Of a stretch of DNA of 64,000 nucleotides, positions 35,101-48,205 are shown one piece after another. Position numbers and translations under genes: made by a program. Under the pieces are notes generated by a model, which ran no database searches, was not told where the DNA came from, and was given only the letters and a program-made list of their open reading frames with translations. The first letter of the stretch is position 1. Each line of letters starts with the position of its first letter. The DNA is from Favolaschia claudopus (Eukaryota > Basidiomycota > Agaricomycetes > Agaricales > Mycenaceae), in contig JAWWNJ010000191.1 of NCBI GenBank assembly GCA_037176885.1, forward strand, positions 124,001 through 188,000. The letters are read 5' to 3'.

Positions 35101-38100
35101 CATCTACCCATTCGAAGCGTCCCGGTCCATCTCGCCGACTCACGAGCTGCTCGACTTGATCTTGTAATTTTCGCAGGTGAGCATTTTCATCTGGGTCAAC
35201 GGCCACTAGCCGTAGTTCATTGATCAACTTCGTGGTCAGTGAGAGCACAGCCGTGGGATCACCACCAGCGGACGCGTCCTCACGAGCCTTCGACATTTGG
35301 TCGTACAGTAACAAATGAGAGGGACGTGAGCCGTTCACCGACCGTACACGGGACCTCAGAACGGAAAGAAGGCTGTCGACGACTCCGAGTACATGTCCAC
35401 GATCGTCGACTTGCTCGAAACTGCCAATGATGTCCATGGTGTCCGTGGCGGTGTTCAGAGCTATCTCGTGAAGTGGGCGTCCTGAGAAGTTGGCAAGAGC
35501 TCGGACCAACTCCGTCTTCCCGCTGTTACGTGCCCCTGTGATTATAGACAGCCAGGATTGGGACACACAGTGTCCAACGGCTTCTAATCCTGTGAGTTGC
35601 GTCTTCAGGAGGCGACCAGGACGACGAGGGGATGCATAGTTTTGACGAGGGGAACAAAAACCACCAAATTGGAGATGTTGGGCGGAAATAGCCCAGCGAG
35701 GTCTCTTATCGAATTCCTGAATCGCATTCGGCGCTTTCTGGTCAAAGATTCGCTGAGCACGGGACCGATCGTCAGGGTCGCGGAAGCGTTCTAGATAGAC
35801 GCTGCGAAGAAGTTCGCTGGGTTGAGTGAGAGCGGGCGATGCGCTGAGAAGAGCTGCCCAACGTAGTACGTCACGGAGATTGAACTCCCATGGACTCCCT
35901 TCCCTCGCAAAGGAGCGTCGCACCGAGATCTCATCATTGAGTGTTGTGTTGAAGGAGATCATCCCTTGTAGAGTCTCTGGCGCGATAGCCGGGAAAAGGT
36001 GCTGGCAAACAAGGAGCAGGTCATTCGGTGTGAGCTCTTCGACATAGACTTTGGTGAACCGGTTAACAAAGGACTTGGGAAGCCCTTTCCGTCCGCCGCC
36101 TTGATTGAGCGGATTCTGAGCAGCGAAAATACGGAATGCAGGATGACGAGAGAACGAACGACCCAATTCGGGGATGTAGACCGTCCCGCGATGGTCCAGG
36201 ACGGCATTCAGACCCTCGAGCACGGCCTGGGGCGCAAGATTCATCTCGTCCAGTAACACCCAGTGCCCTTGCTGCAACGCCGTGAGGAATTCGGCATCCT
36301 TCCAGGCAAACTCCCCAGGAGCCCCGCCTTCGACTGGGAGATCGGAGCCGAAGAGATCAATTAAGTCCGTTTGGTCCGAAAGATTGATGCGACAAAGCCG
36401 ATGGCCTGCGAGGTGGGCGAGAGCGTTGACCAAGCTCGTCTTCCCTACACCGGGACTCCCCTCTAGCAGTATCGGCTTGGAGACTTGACATGCACGAACA
36501 ACACGCATGGCATTATCCTGCGTAGTCGGAGCACGAAGGTTAAAAGTTGACAAGGACGGTTCTAGGGGGCCGCGGGGGATAGCGAAGGTGCCCAGTTGTA
36601 TCCAGTTCGAAGAATCGTAAATGGGAACATGGCCCTCAGAGGTCGGCAGGGGAGCAAGAACGTGCAGCATCGCAAGAGCTTCGTCTTTGAGTTTCACGAT
36701 CGCCTCTCGCGAGTACCCCGACAGTTGAGGGAGAGACCCCAGGCCATCGAGAAAGGTCATATGGGCAGCGTGGTGCTAGAATTTGCCCTATTGAACGAAC
36801 AGCGAAAAGATTCTTATGGCGCAAGACTTACAAAAATCTCATTTGCTGCTATACCTTCGTCTACTCCGACAGGATGAACCGAATTAGAGAAGGCAACCCA
36901 TGCCTGATAGTACCGTTCAGTGGACGAAGAAGAACCGCAGGTCGACGCACCATGATATCTCGCAAACTCGTCATACTTGTATCGCCTATCTTCGCCGAAA
37001 GCCACTCAGTAAAGCTTAGCACTTTCGAGGTATATGCCCGCAGTGGCTCGACCTTCCACGTATGGTCGATGATCAACTCGAGGTCCTGGCGTTCGTTCAC
37101 CGGCGGGACCCAAATCTCTGTGAAGCGATTGCGGAGAGCGGGTGAAAGTTCTTTCTTCCCGTAGTCTCCGCCAGGATTCATCGTGGCGACAAGCTTGAAG
37201 GAGTCGGCGGCCCGTATAGCAGGATACTCGAGATCATTCCCGCCCCGTTCCGCCAAAACGAGTGTCCTACCCGGCTCCAGAACACTGTTCAAACGTTCAA
37301 GGACGGAATCGTCGGCCAAAGAAATCTCGTCCAGCAGAAACACATCGCCATTGCGCATGGCATCAACCAACGGCCCATCGTGCCATTCGAAGATTGAGGC
37401 CAACCGTAAGCACTTGCGCCTGACATCTTCCAACCGCGAACGCGATTCCAGGTCCTCCACCGTCGGAGATTCCAACGCCGCCTTCACGGCATGCATCACC
37501 GATTCCAGGGTCGGCGCTGTGGGAGTCAGGCCGAGATGCTGCAAGATATCCATCCCTTCGGAGTAGACCTCGCCCTCTCGAGCGCTTTTGTTTCTAACCG
37601 GTCGAAGCCCACCTATCAAATCCGCCGTCTCCGTGTTCTGATGACAGTTGAGGCCATGAAGGACCTGGGAGGAAGCGTCTGCAAAGATTTGACAAACAGA
37701 TGTCTTGCCCGATCCGGTTTCTCCCACTAGTAAAACCGGCTCATTGAAGCGAAGGGCTCGACTGACAAGAATGAAAAGTCGTTGCATTGCACTTGTCCAA
37801 ACGAGATTGGGGGAAGAGGAGGGAATGGGACAGCCTAAATAGGTGTGAAAGTCAACGTCCGCACTGTGCAGGTTATAGATCGCTTTCTCATCGATTTTGA
37901 CGCCCATGACGGATTCAATGACCTCCTTGACCGCAACCTTGTCGTCCTCTCGACGAGCCCGTTCCGCTAGGAGCATGTAGCCATTTTCAGCCAACTCTTG
38001 GTACCCGATAGCATCTCGCCCGGCCCAACGAAACAGGTCGCGTAAAGTGGCGAAACCTTGCTTGGTCTCGAAAACGCGGCCGAACTGACGACGTTTCTGG

Positions 38101-41100
38101 AGGTCACGGAAGACGTTGACGATCTTCTTGCCATAGGAAGGAGCTATTCGGCATCTCTGGCATAGAATCGTCTCGAGCTCCGCCTGAGGGACGTCCTCAA
38201 AATGTACTTCGAGAAACCGATTGCGGAAGGCGCGCGAAAGGACCTTGCGTCCGGCATACAAGCCCGGTGGATTCTGGGTAGCAAACAACATGAAGTGAGG
38301 ATGCGGCCGGACAACTTCCTGGGTCTCTGGAATGACAAGTTCACGGTTGTCATCCAATAACCTGTTGAGAGCTTCCAGGACGTCCGTTGGGGCCAAATTA
38401 AGTTCATCGAGGACAATCCAGTCTCCATTCCTCAGCGCTGTGACCAAGAGACCGTCTTTGAAGACGAGCTTGCCGGTAACGGGGTCAGAAACATAGGACC
38501 CCAAATATTCCTGGATATCGGTATGCTCGTGGTTATTGATGCGGATGAATCTATGACCGGTTCGCTTCGCAAGGTATTCGACAGAGCTCGTCTTCCCGCT
38601 GGATGTTGGCCCCTCAATCAAGACGGGAAATCTCCGTGTGAGAATGATGCGCGCGAGGTCCATCAACTTGGTCTCAACCGACGGTGTCAGAATGTAGTCT
38701 TCCGCGAGAGACGAAGGCGAGGGTCCTTTCTCAAGATAGAACGGGCCAAACTTCACAAATTCATCGACAGAACGACCTTGTGGGACAGACGGTTCCTTCG
38801 TGAGCATAGAACGAGGATTCCGCACACCCATTAAGAGATGCTTTTGCGCGAGAGCTGTCACAATCTCTGCACTAGGAGCATCGAGGACCATGGTGAACGC
38901 CATCAGACACCCCTCCCAGATCGCCCTCCGCAAGCTATACGTACTTGCGATGTCCGCAGCGAAAGTGAGCGCACGCGCCAATGTTCGCATGCTGTAATGA
39001 GGTTTGTGATTCGACCCGTCCGCAATTTGACGCGTGTCCGCCAGCTGCTTCACAGCAGCGTAGAACTCGGCAACATTCATTATAGCTGCCTTGTCGCCGA
39101 CTGCCTTATCGCCAATGTACTGGTTGACGATGCTTAGAAGAGTTTCTCTATCCGCATCCGGGGGAGGGACGTCAATCTCAGTGAAGCGAGACCGAATGTT
39201 GGGTGGGAGATCCTTCTTGCCGACGTCGGTGGCGGGGTTCATGCATGCAAAGAGACGGAAGTCGGGGTGCCTCGGAACGGGCTCCAGTGATCCTTGTTCG
39301 GTCAAAGTGATGGATGCAGTGGGACTATGAAGGAGCGAGGATATGCATTCAAGTGTCTCGGGACTTGCAAGATTGACTTCATCAAGGAGTACCCTATTCA
39401 ACGATTATTCCACCTTCTTGAAGGTCAAGCAGCGGACGTACCATTCCCCGGAACGCAGAGCCTTCACTAACGGCCCTTCAACGAAGCCAAACGCAAATTT
39501 ACCCTTAGCATGTACATGCTGAACTTCGAACTCGCTGACATCCTTCTCAAAGGTGGCCCAGTCCGCCTCGGAGACATTGAGCGCATGGTCAACCTTCCTC
39601 CTCTTCCGCGGTGTATCTCCATTGGCATTGGGATCCTCCCTGTGCTTCAAGGTCACTGACAGAAGGTAAAAAGTTGTTGATAAATACTCACGTGGAATCA
39701 ACCGCCGCTTTCGCCTGAATCCTCTCCTTCGCCAACCGTATGCTTTCCTTCCACAACCCAACAGCCCTCTTCCACCTCCCCTCGACCACAGCCTTCCTCA
39801 CCTCCGCCTCAAACTTCTCGTTCTTCCTCCGACTAAACGTCCCCCCAAACAGCTCCAGAAACCGCTCGTGTAAAGCTGACCCTGGGACCCTGGCATCAAT
39901 GGGTTTGAACCCTCCTACAAGATCGGCCGACTCGGTTTGATGAGACAAGTTGAGCGATATAAGAGGTCGCCGAAGAAGGGAAGCCAGATGTGTTATGACA
40001 CTCGTCTTCCCTGTCCCCGTCTCTCCTGTGAGCAGGACAGGCTCCCCAATTGACACGGCAGTAGCGATGCGCGACAGCAGCATCACGGCGGGCCGATGCA
40101 TCGCGAATGGCCGGGCGGCAGGCGCTGTCATCTCAGCCTTCCCCTCATGTGCAAGGAGACGCGTTCGGCCGACGCTGAGTGCGACTGTTCGTCCATTGAC
40201 ATCCTTTTCAACAGTCAAGTCGGGTACGCGTCCATTGAGTACCCATGCACCGCGCTCAGGGTCAAGTCCAAGATGTTCCCCGATAACGCGCGCAATGTTG
40301 TCAAGGTGGGCACGCGCCGAGGCGGTAGTTGTTCCGGCGCCAAAGAACACGTCTCGACTCTCGAGGTACAGATCTTCTCGTAGTGTGGTATTCGGGAATA
40401 TCGAGGAAAGTGTGGAGTTAGCGTCCGTCGCATCCGAGTCGACGTCCATCGGGTTGGAGGGCAAGAGCCTTTGTATCCGGGTGCAAAACGTTTCTAAATC
40501 TCGCAACCCTACATCTCTGGTGGAAGCAGCCGACCCCAACGCACGTACTGCTTCCCAAAGTCGAATGAACGCTCGCGCAGCCCTCCCCGCAAGCCTGGGA
40601 AATCGCGAATCAATGATGGACTGGAGGTCTTCTGACGTGGGGCTCGGAAGGAGAATTTCATGGAATTTATGTGACCCAAAGAACAGAGGAGGGGGAAGGG
40701 AGCCAGTGCGCGAGGGGACAGCAGATCTTGTGGCAAAGATGGCGAACCCATCGGCGGCGATGATTTTGCCGCGGCTGGGGACATCGAGCGACGCGCGTTG
40801 ACCGATCCACTTTCCGGGACCAAGGGACTCCACGAGAGGTTTTAGAACCCCAAGCACCTCGTTACTGCCACGGTCGATATCCTCAAACACCACCCATCGA
40901 CCTTGGCGCATCGAACGCACTAATACACCCTCCTGCCATTCGAACGTCCCTGGCCGCGTGGGGGAAGAGACGTACGACCCCAATAATGAGCGCGGGTCGA
41001 GCGAGGTGTCGGCTAAGTGAATGTGGATGATCTGATTCTTGACTCCGGGATGTAGCAGCTCTGCCAAGTGGGATAAGAGCAGAGATTTGCCTGACGATGG

Positions 41101-42158
41101 AGGGGAGGAGATGAGCGTAGGGAGGCGCAACGAGATGTGAGTTGCAAGGGTCCGCAAGGCTTCAATGGTTGTCGGCGTGGAAATGAGTGGCGAGGTTACG
41201 GAGGGGAAGCCATTTTCACGGAATAGTAAGACGCCGTGCACATCTACCAAACGCGGACTGGGATATTCATAAGTCGAGAACAACAAAATTTGTTATATAC
41301 GCACCTGAGGGGCCATGCCTCGTTCTGGCCACCTTCGTAGAAATTTTGCGGTTCCGTAACAATCTGCCGCCGCATCTCTCGGATTCGTTGGACTTCAAAC
41401 ACCGGCATAACCCATCCGTCCATCTCAATGGGAGTCCCATCCGCGTTCCGCCCGTATTCTAGAGGGCAGTCAACTCCACCGGATTGCCCCAGAACTTCCG
41501 ATTCCATTTTCTCGCGTTCCCCTTCCCCCATACCACTTTGCAAGGAGTAACAACGGATCGCCAAAAGGCGAACGGCATTTTCGAGCTCTGGTGTCCACAT
41601 CAGGCACGATAATGGAGCGAGAGACCAACTCAAATAGAGCGGCAATTCTCGATTGGCTTGCAAAATGCGATAGTAGGCAAGCAGTAGTCGGTGCAGTCGT
41701 GGGACATCGATGGAGAGGGGAGAATCGGCTTCCAAAACAAATGCAAGTGGTCCGTTTACAAACATTGGACGTTGGAGTAATCCGTGTAGGACCCTGGAGA
41801 AAAAATTGAACGGATTTCCCAACACAAAAACACAAGACGCGTACGGGAAAAGTTCTTCGTGAACTTCGAGGAGATAACAGAGGGCCACCAGTTGTTCTTC
41901 AGTATTTTGAGGTCCATCTAACCATCGGGCAGATAGATCGAGTAGAATTGGGCGGAAAATTGTCGCCACCAGTGATGTGAGCTCCGGGTGTGATGATAGC
42001 GTAGATAGCGCGTCCAAAAATTGAGCAAGAGGTTGAGCAAGTGCCGATTCTAGTGTGGTAGCATGAGGCGAGTCGGAGGGAAGCCTCGATATTAGGACAG
42101 CAGTCTGTCCGCGCAAATTTATGGCCAGTGGGTCATGAATAGCACTGGGAAACGCCAT
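26115..42158 (-). CDS. MDN1: midasin, six-AAA ribosome-assembly ATPase
   Basis: One 16-kb gene of about 5,000 codons. ATG 42158 gives MAFPSAIHDP. After an N-terminal domain come six AAA+ modules. Their Walker A segments are: AAA1 SSPPSSGKS (about 41.1 kb, first Gly missing), AAA2 GETGTGKT (40.0 kb), AAA3 GPTSSGKT (38.6 kb), AAA4 GETGSGKT (37.7 kb), AAA5 GSPGVGKT (36.45 kb) and AAA6 GARNSGKT (35.5 kb). A long helical linker spans about 34.4-29.4 kb, then an Asp/Glu-rich tail (about 28.9-27.7 kb) and a C-terminal MIDAS/VWA domain with LISLDDSKSMAES (DxSxS) near 26.8 kb. Midasin removes assembly factors (Ytm1, Rsa4) from pre-60S particles in nucleolus and nucleoplasm. Clear introns include 41258-41304, 39394-39441 and 27676-27723; the region 32.7-34.4 kb has many small exons and is the least certain. 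Confidence 0.96.
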
Positions 42159-44676
42159 AATTGCGGTGGGACGCCTCGACGGCGTTCGTTTTGAGTAAAA
42201 TACTTTTGGCTGAACGGCGAAACTTGACAAGTTTTTGGCAGACAACGACAAATCTCGGAATGATCCGAAGCCAACCTTGCCTCTTTCCACATCTCAAATC
42301 GCTATACTACGACGGTTGCGCGACGGTCTTAATATCTAAAGCTCACTCTAAGCCGTTGCACGTGTGCCTATCATGAACCAACCGCAGGAGGTCGACCGTC
42401 AGCTTCGGATTCCGTCGGGAAGCGGTGAGCATCAGCGCTTTTCGCCATCTGACATGTTTTGAGTCTGAATTGGCGGTGCGTCCTAGGGCGTCAGTGAACT
42501 TGTGCAGGGCGAGGATCATCATGTCTGATCCGCTCCACCTGCTGGGAATTTTTAAAAGACTCGAGAACTCACATGTTCTCCCGGCGTCTTACACTCAGAG
42601 ATGCTGGCAGGCCGTCATCTTGTGCACGCCTCAGGAGCTGAGCGGTAATTCGGACGTCGCAACTATGGTACGGACACCGTCGAACCTGAATCAATTCAAT
42701 GAACTTTTGAATTCTCCACAGCATATTTACGGAGGACGGTATGCTTTACTCAGGTCTGATTCATTCCACTGGTACCTAATCTCATGTTCATTCCGTCGCG
42801 CAGCATCCACCCGACGCCTTGCGGATATTCGGATGAGCTCATGCTACAGCGACCTTCATCGCCAATTTTGAGACTCAAATCGTGAAACAGTATCGGAATA
42901 ACCTGTAGTATTCACTGAATCATAATAGTTCAGGTACTGCTGTTCTCTTCAGCGGCCTCTGCGCAGTCGACAATTCGACGTATGGAAAAGCGATGCGAGG
43001 GAATGCGTTCCGCGTCGCGTCAATCAATCAAACGCGTGACGTCAGTGTCCTGTTCAGGAACCTTGAACAAGAATGTTCTCGCATATTTTTTGTGCAGTTG
43101 GAGGTACAAGGCCTGGGACGCATCAGCAGCGCTGGAAACCCTCATCATACAAACTGTAGTGGAATGGGCCCGGAGGATTCGCGTCTCTCCGACTCCCCCG
43201 AACATTGATGATGACAACGATGTTGTTCAATCTTATCATGTACGTGAACAGTGTGTACTTCAGCCTTCAGGCTGAGAAAGCACGACCCGGAATAATTGTG
43301 TGCCGCCCCAGAATTGACTCGACCGACGAGCACAAGTCAAACACTTCGGCGCTGACCCCCGCGACTCGATTGAGGTTTGGAGAGGATTCGGAACACAACG
43401 GAAAATTCACAACTTGCTCAATTCCGGATCCTCTGACAATTGCGCTTTTCTGTCTGTTCTCCGTCCATGGGACCCACTGGATTTAAGCCACTGCGCCACA
43501 AAAACAGCGTTTCTGTAACTTGTGCGGATTGAACTCAGTTGAGCTCTGGAGAGTTTGAACCATGGAGCCAGTTTTTCTTTAGATTTCATAGAATTGGCCA
43601 TTCATCGTGTCGCTTTCGCGGAAGCAACAAGTTGGACACTGAGCAGAATGCGCGATTTTACGAATGTCGATACGGTATTACTCTGCCTGCAGTGGCAATC
43701 GTTGACATTCGTCGAGGATAGAATATAACGGACTTCGACGCATCGAATTTGGACAGTGTCGATAGACTAGTTACTAAGGCGAGAGCTTTGCTGACCTACA
43801 ATATTGTGCTACTGACTCGTTCCTGATTCACGGACGAACGGGAATTAATCAGCACTCGAAGCTGTGTGGTACTGAATCTGAAAGAAGGCCAAAAAGTAAA
43901 ATAATATTCATCGAACAAAGTTGGAATGCCAACGTCTGCGCCAATCTCGGTGATGCAACAAAGTATTGAGAAGGAATTGTTTCATGGTTACTCTAAGCCG
44001 GCATTGTGGCCACGGAAAGCCCACACAACGAACGAACTATACGTGCCGGATGGGGAAAAGTTTCGATCATCCTGTTTTGATCACACAACTTGTCTTCAAC
44101 CGTCAACTCCACCTTTTTGCAAGCTAAGACTCGAGGCTCATCTGGTCCCAACAAGCATTCCAATTGGCTAAGGCGCTTCTGAACCCTCCAAGCAGCATGG
44201 CACCAGATGATTCTCAAGTTACGCTAAACTGTCTTGGCCACTTGTAACACTTGAGCACTGACGTCCCTTGCGCCTAATCGGAACCTTACGTGCAGAAACA
44301 AGCGCCAACTTGCTCTCAACAAAACAGTTCTCAATAGCACCTCGCTGTCTAACGCCTTTCGTTTTGTTCATTCATTTTCGCGCAGTAGGTCTAACAGTGC
44401 CACGCGGCAACGGACAGACTCCGACTCGCAAGTTCGTGCTCGAAATCACCAAGTTGTCAGCAATCTTGTTTTTATTCTCTGTGTCGCCTAAGCTCGTCGA
44501 TGTTTCACTCTCTCCGTGTTTTCGTTCGTTCGATGTTAAGGCATCTTGTGGCGAAGTTCATGCTCCATTTTCTCAGAAGTCATCCCCGGAAGTCATCTAC
44601 CTGCGCTTCGTACAATATATAAGGTAAAGTGCTGCTTGAGCTCATTGCATCAAACAAGTCCATCTCCCATTCCTCC
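42159..44676. other. 2.5-kb intergenic stretch
   Basis: It holds the MDN1 promoter. An ATG at 42374 with a following GTGAGC donor (MNQPQEVDRQLRIPSG) could be a first exon on the plus strand, but I could not find a continuation. Open frames at 42425-42871, 42982-43275, 43926-44171 and 44268-44627 have no motif and no consistent splicing. Nothing is supported as a gene. Confidence 0.4.
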
Positions 44677-46827
44677 ATGTTTACCTCACGCTGGGACAAG
44701 GTCTGCGTTAACTGCAGGTACGTTGCAGCAACCATTTGGCCTTCAACATTGCTTGATCCTGACCTTTGACTTTGACAGACGGCGTAGAGTTGTAAGACAG
44801 ACAATTCTTCCTGCATAAACGAAATGTTGACTATTTAACAGAAATGTGATGGCGTACGTCCACAATGCGGCCAATGCTCTCGCTCTCTCAGTTTTAGCGA
44901 CTGTGAATACGCGGACGAAGGGCGCGCTACAGGCACTCAGATACTGGAAGGTGCATTTGAAGCCGACGCGCCTCTGACTAATTTTAAAATTCTTTGGTAG
45001 AACAAATAGCGAGAACTGAAGCTCGCATTGAAGCGCTAGAGCGACCGGGACATTTTAGCAACGGTGGTCTAGGGCTCCAAGATCCATATACAGGAAATAG
45101 TAATTCGAAGACGCACTCACATGGCAGCTCTTCCATCCAGCGGACGCAATCTAGTCAGTATCAATAATGTCTACTTCTTGCATGATTGACCTCTATGTAG
45201 CATCTGGCTCCCTATATCGGGCTCCAACCCCGTCGCACCATCAAACCTCTGGTTCTACAGTGAGTTATTGAGGTTTCACGAATTTATTTTGGCCAACAAA
45301 TATATCGCAGGACATGTCACTGGACAAACTAGAACCCTTGTAAGCCATCAGTTTTATTACCGTTGCATGCAACTCAATCATCCCGAGAATACACAATTTC
45401 CTCCAGCACGGTTCTCAGTTTGGATTTTTCCTCAATGTGCATAGGTTTCAGAAAGCGATACGTGGATCAAGCAGTCACCGTGCCGCTCCCGTGCTTTTAG
45501 ACGCTGTTTGTTTGTGGGCAGTCCACCTGTCTGGTTCAAGCAGTTTCAGCGCCTACGAAGCCAATTATCTTTCTCAAGCCCTTCGCTCTGCAGTCAACGC
45601 TTTATCGGGGACACATTCTAGCAACACAATTCTGCACGCCATCCAGGCCGAGGTTCTTTTGACCTATTACTTTCTACGAAATACGCGATTCATAGAAGCA
45701 AAGTATCACCTCAGCGCAGCTGTTTCTCTCGTCATCAGTTCTGGACTGCATCGAATTCGTTCAGCAGATGTTGGTAACATCTCTGGCTCTCGCTCAATGG
45801 CGCCGCCACGGGACACGATCGAGGAGTGGGAACGCGTCAATGCTTTCTGGACCGTCCTGACCCTGAATAATTGTTGGACTGCAGCCGACGGATCTCCTTC
45901 GAATATCTCCTACACAGATACGAACTCTGATGCTAGAATCGATACACCTTGGCCGTCAGACATCAACGCTTCCGGATTGCAGGTGAGTGTTGAAATTAAA
46001 AAACAGTGATATCAAGAAACCGACATTCATGATTCATCAGCACCAAGCTTTGCCGATTTCAAGCTTCGGGACTATAACGGCGTTCCTGAACAATCAGCAG
46101 GATAGCGGAGTGACTTTGTCGGCGCTTCACGCGAAAGCGGCGATTTTGTTCGAACAAGCCTCACGATTGGCTTCTCAGTATCAACCAAGTATGTTGTTCG
46201 AATACCTTCTCTCAATATTTTACAATCCAGGAACAGATATGCGCGATCGGCGGCAATTCTATGCCTCCTTCAAGGCTGTCGATGCGCTCATCGAGAGCTT
46301 CAAACTCAACCTTCCCACAGTTCAATCACATCCAACCAGAGAGATGATTGTCATCCACAGCCTTGCTCAAGTCGCAACGATTCAGTTGCACAACCCATTT
46401 GTTGCGGACGCTGATGGCAGTGATGGATCACGTTCCCGGGTTGTAACCTCTGCACGCGCAATCGTTGCCAACCTCACCCACGCTCCTCTCCAACAATTCC
46501 GGTATGTGGACCCGATCATGGGAGTGAGTGTTCACGGCTTTCTTGTTGTTCTGTGGGATTTATCTATGATAGACTTTGCTCATGACGGCTTGTCGGGTGT
46601 TCGTTTCTGAACTGGCACGGTTCAGAAGATATCAACCGTTGAATGGTCCCATACCGGCGCAAGAAAGATTGGTCATGGACACAATGGACACCGCTCTCTC
46701 GGCCATGAATATCCTTGCAGCAAATTGTCCGCTCATGAGTACGTCCTTTCAATGCCCTTTGACGACCCCTCAATTTCTTCCAGATTCTCAGCTTCTAACC
46801 ATACAGCAATCATATCGAGGCCATTGA
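44677..46827 (+). CDS. Zn2Cys6 transcription factor with fungal-specific trans domain
   Basis: The DNA-binding cluster is spread over three exons: 44677-44717, a 13-nt exon 44779-44791, and an exon from 44842. Spliced, it reads CVNCRRRRVKCDGVRPQC and GQCSRSLSFSDC, a perfect C-x2-C-x6-C-x6-C-x2-C-x8-C. A coiled-coil-like segment follows (EEQIARTEARIEALE). The middle homology region follows: NFLQHGSQFGFFLNVHRFQ, LLTYYFLRNTRFIEAKYHLSAAVSLVISSGLH and NAFWTVLTLNNCWT. It is typical of a zinc-cluster regulator that binds CGG triplets as a dimer. About ten exons. The end MNSQLLTIQQSYRGH stops at 46827. The intron near 45345-45392 needs an acceptor ending CCCGAG to keep the frame. No co-regulated cluster is next to it, so its targets are unknown. 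Confidence 0.85.
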
Positions 46828-47615
46828 ATGCAATTGCATTCTTGGAATAACCTGTAGCATACTGATACGCAACCACTGCTCGATACAAGGCCTGTACACG
46901 GACAAAATACCCAATTAACTCTTCGCTTCGGACTTCCGATTTGGTATTTACCATTAGATGAACTTTAGATGAATTTGAAACTTGTTTTGCTAGAAACTGT
47001 ACACAACAGACACATTTAGGGTCCAATCAGCGAACACACCAGTCTTTGAACTTCGTGAGCGCTCATCTTGCTCTTTCGCCTTTTTCGGTTGCGAGACGCA
47101 GCGATTTCCTTTTTGGGACGACGGGATGATGCAGGGACATCAAGAAAAGTTAAAAACCATATCAGTCGCGGCCGATCGACGCTCGCTAGTATTCTCTAAC
47201 TTCAATATTCCTCAACCGGCCACTTGCAATCCACTTTCCCATCCCATAAAAATCTACGCAAAAAATTCGCAGTCCAAGGCTAACGCACCATCCTGATCGG
47301 CCCTCTCAGCGAGGCTCATGCATCATCAACCAAGTAGATGCAACAGACAAGGTCAACAGCAAGATTGATTGTTCGAGGAGTGACACCGTCGAGATATCTC
47401 ATGTACGACAAACCGAGTTAGAGCTGGACGGCAACGACGAATCACGATCCCGATAGTGTGTTGATTGCAGTATGAGCGGCGTACAATAGTATGTGCAAGG
47501 GGGTACAAGTACAGATACAGAAAATGAGAAGCGAAGATGACAATGACGGTGGTCTGTACATGGTGATTAATGTAATTCTCAGATGGGCGTCGACGAATGA
47601 CTTACCGCTGAGAAC
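46828..47615. other. intergenic stretch carrying a dispersed repeat copy
   Basis: This contains the 3' flank of the zinc-cluster gene, the repeat copy at about 47130-47385 described separately, and the 3' flank of histone H4. No gene is seen. Confidence 0.5.
47130..47385 (+). repeat. dispersed repeat, copy 1
   Basis: This shares blocks with copy 2 at about 55945-56235: ACATCAAG-AAA, CAGTCGCGG, CCACTTGCAATCC, and a strong end block ATGCAACAGACAAGGTCAA followed by GCAAGATTGATTGTTCGA. Order and strand are the same, with small insertions between the blocks. It lies about 230 bp downstream of the histone H4 stop. No terminal repeats or coding capacity could be assigned; the family is unknown to me. 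Confidence 0.65.
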
Positions 47616-48088
<473 letters not shown>

Positions 48089-48176
48089 GTTATACGACGA
48101 GTGTTTGGAAGTTGAAGAAAGTCTTGAGGAGAGTCGCGATACTCAGCGACGAGATGGTGGTGGTTGGGAAGAGAGA

Positions 48177-48205
48177 GGCAATGTCACACATGTGACCGTT
48201 ACTCA
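48177..48205 (+). promoter_or_regulatory. palindromic promoter element upstream of histone H4
   Basis: The core TGTCACACATGTGAC is an inverted repeat (GTCACA / TGTGAC) followed by GTTACTCA, with GGCA before it. A copy matching 26 of 29 positions lies at 52040-52068 on the other strand, at a similar distance from another start codon. It contains a CACATGTG E-box-like centre. The binding factor is unknown. Confidence 0.65.

Noticed and set aside
39950..40801. Long plus-strand open frame of 283 codons
   Set aside because: It is antisense to AAA1-AAA2 of midasin, with no motif and no splice structure of its own.
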